DNA from: Thermohalobacter berrensis
GTDB lineage: Bacteria > Bacillota > Clostridia > Tissierellales > Thermohalobacteraceae
DNA length: 64,000 nucleotides
Reading direction: 5' to 3'
Assembly (NCBI RefSeq): GCF_003609645.1
Contig: NZ_MCIB01000040.1
Coordinates: 43,157 to 107,156, forward strand
Shown: piece by piece, positions 63,816-64,000 of the stretch
Layout of the letters: every line of letters begins with the position of its first letter
Numbering within the stretch: position 1 is the first letter of the stretch
Translations under genes and position numbers: made by a program
The notes under the pieces: model-generated
The model's database searches: none
The model's input: the letters and a program-made list of their open reading frames with translations, nothing else
What the model was told of the DNA's origin: nothing

Positions 63816-64000
63816 ATGGAACATAGAGATAGAGACGAAAATAGAGAATATCCAAGAAGAATGCCAGAAGAAAATTATCCAACTATGCCTTATATGTATA
63901 ACCCAATGATGATGTATAATCCAATGATGTATTGTATGATGTCATGTATGAGGAATTGGATGAACTATTGGATGCCATGTGCTGGAGAAAACCCAATGTA
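63816..64000 (+). CDS. Met/Tyr/Pro-rich protein, start only
   Basis: ATG 63816 follows AAAGGGAGTTG. The visible 61 residues begin MEHRDRDENREYPRRMPEEN, then become very rich in Met, Tyr, Pro and Asn, with repeats such as YNPMMMYNPMMYCMM and cysteines (CMMSCMRNW). This composition resembles small spore coat or outer-layer proteins of clostridia, but the assignment is by composition only. The gene runs off the window. Confidence 0.6.
   Translation, partial: MEHRDRDENREYPRRMPEENYPTMPYMYNPMMMYNPMMYCMMSCMRNWMNYWMPCAGENPM

Overview
The window reads as chromosome of a low-GC, Gram-positive, anaerobic, endospore-forming member of the Clostridia. The basis is strong AGGAGG-type ribosome binding sites, AT-rich codon use, sporulation genes (bofA, gin/csfB, spmA, spmB, a Spo0E-like protein), oxygen-sensitive enzymes (four-subunit pyruvate:ferredoxin oxidoreductase, aldehyde:ferredoxin oxidoreductase, hybrid cluster protein, [FeFe]-hydrogenase maturases) and a Na+-pumping oxaloacetate decarboxylase. 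An amino-acid or peptide fermenter is likely, but the species cannot be named from this sequence alone.

Layout. 0-3 kb: tail of a cation exchanger, a lipoprotein with an internal duplication, and a nitroreductase. 3-5.5 kb: thrC-thrB. 5.5-9.5 kb: cupin-hcp, a convergent Crp/Fnr-family regulator and a ferredoxin-like protein. Two matching operators sit at identical distances from two -10 boxes here. 9.5-12.8 kb (minus strand): hydF, hydG and a small hydrogenase-system regulator behind a long, structured, promoter-equipped leader. 13-19 kb: tRNA-Ser, SRP RNA, dnaX-ybaB-recR, small proteins, DUF2508 and bofA. 19-25 kb: a sigma-54 activator with enhancer-like repeats and a -24/-12 promoter, then an aldehyde:ferredoxin oxidoreductase with a radical-SAM maturase, a MoaD-like and a ThiF-like protein. 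25-29 kb: por genes in the order gamma-delta-alpha-beta. 29-34 kb: two L25/Ctc paralogues, fumarase alpha and beta, malic enzyme. 34-42 kb: gin, a secreted metalloprotease, then the Orn/Lys/Arg decarboxylase-tmk-darA-yaaR-holB-ricT block, a ferredoxin and trmN6. 43-48 kb: an Lrp regulator, aspartate aminotransferase and the four oxaloacetate decarboxylase genes. 48-58 kb: rsmI, abrB, nurA, herA, cca, spmA and spmB, punctuated by four large repeat arrays. 58-64 kb: a methionine T-box, metG, tatD, a chemoreceptor and the start of a Met/Tyr/Pro-rich protein.

From memory of Bacillus subtilis, the backbone follows its order scr-dnaX-yaaK-recR-yaaL-bofA ... csfB-yaaO-tmk-yaaQ-yaaR-holB-yaaT-yabB-yabC-abrB-metS-yabD. 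Metabolic and repeat-rich blocks have been inserted between these syntenic genes.

The most unusual content is a family of composite repeats. Each large array has 12-17 tandem 34-35 bp units built on an AGTAACGG core. Arrays lie at about 48.4, 51.4, 55.6 and 57.6 kb and are preceded by a conserved leader of terminator-like hairpin, palindrome and AATTGACAATGG-type repeats. The arrays share unit variants in the same order, one is inverted, and one separates nurA from herA. They are neither CRISPR nor coding, and I do not recognise them as a named family.
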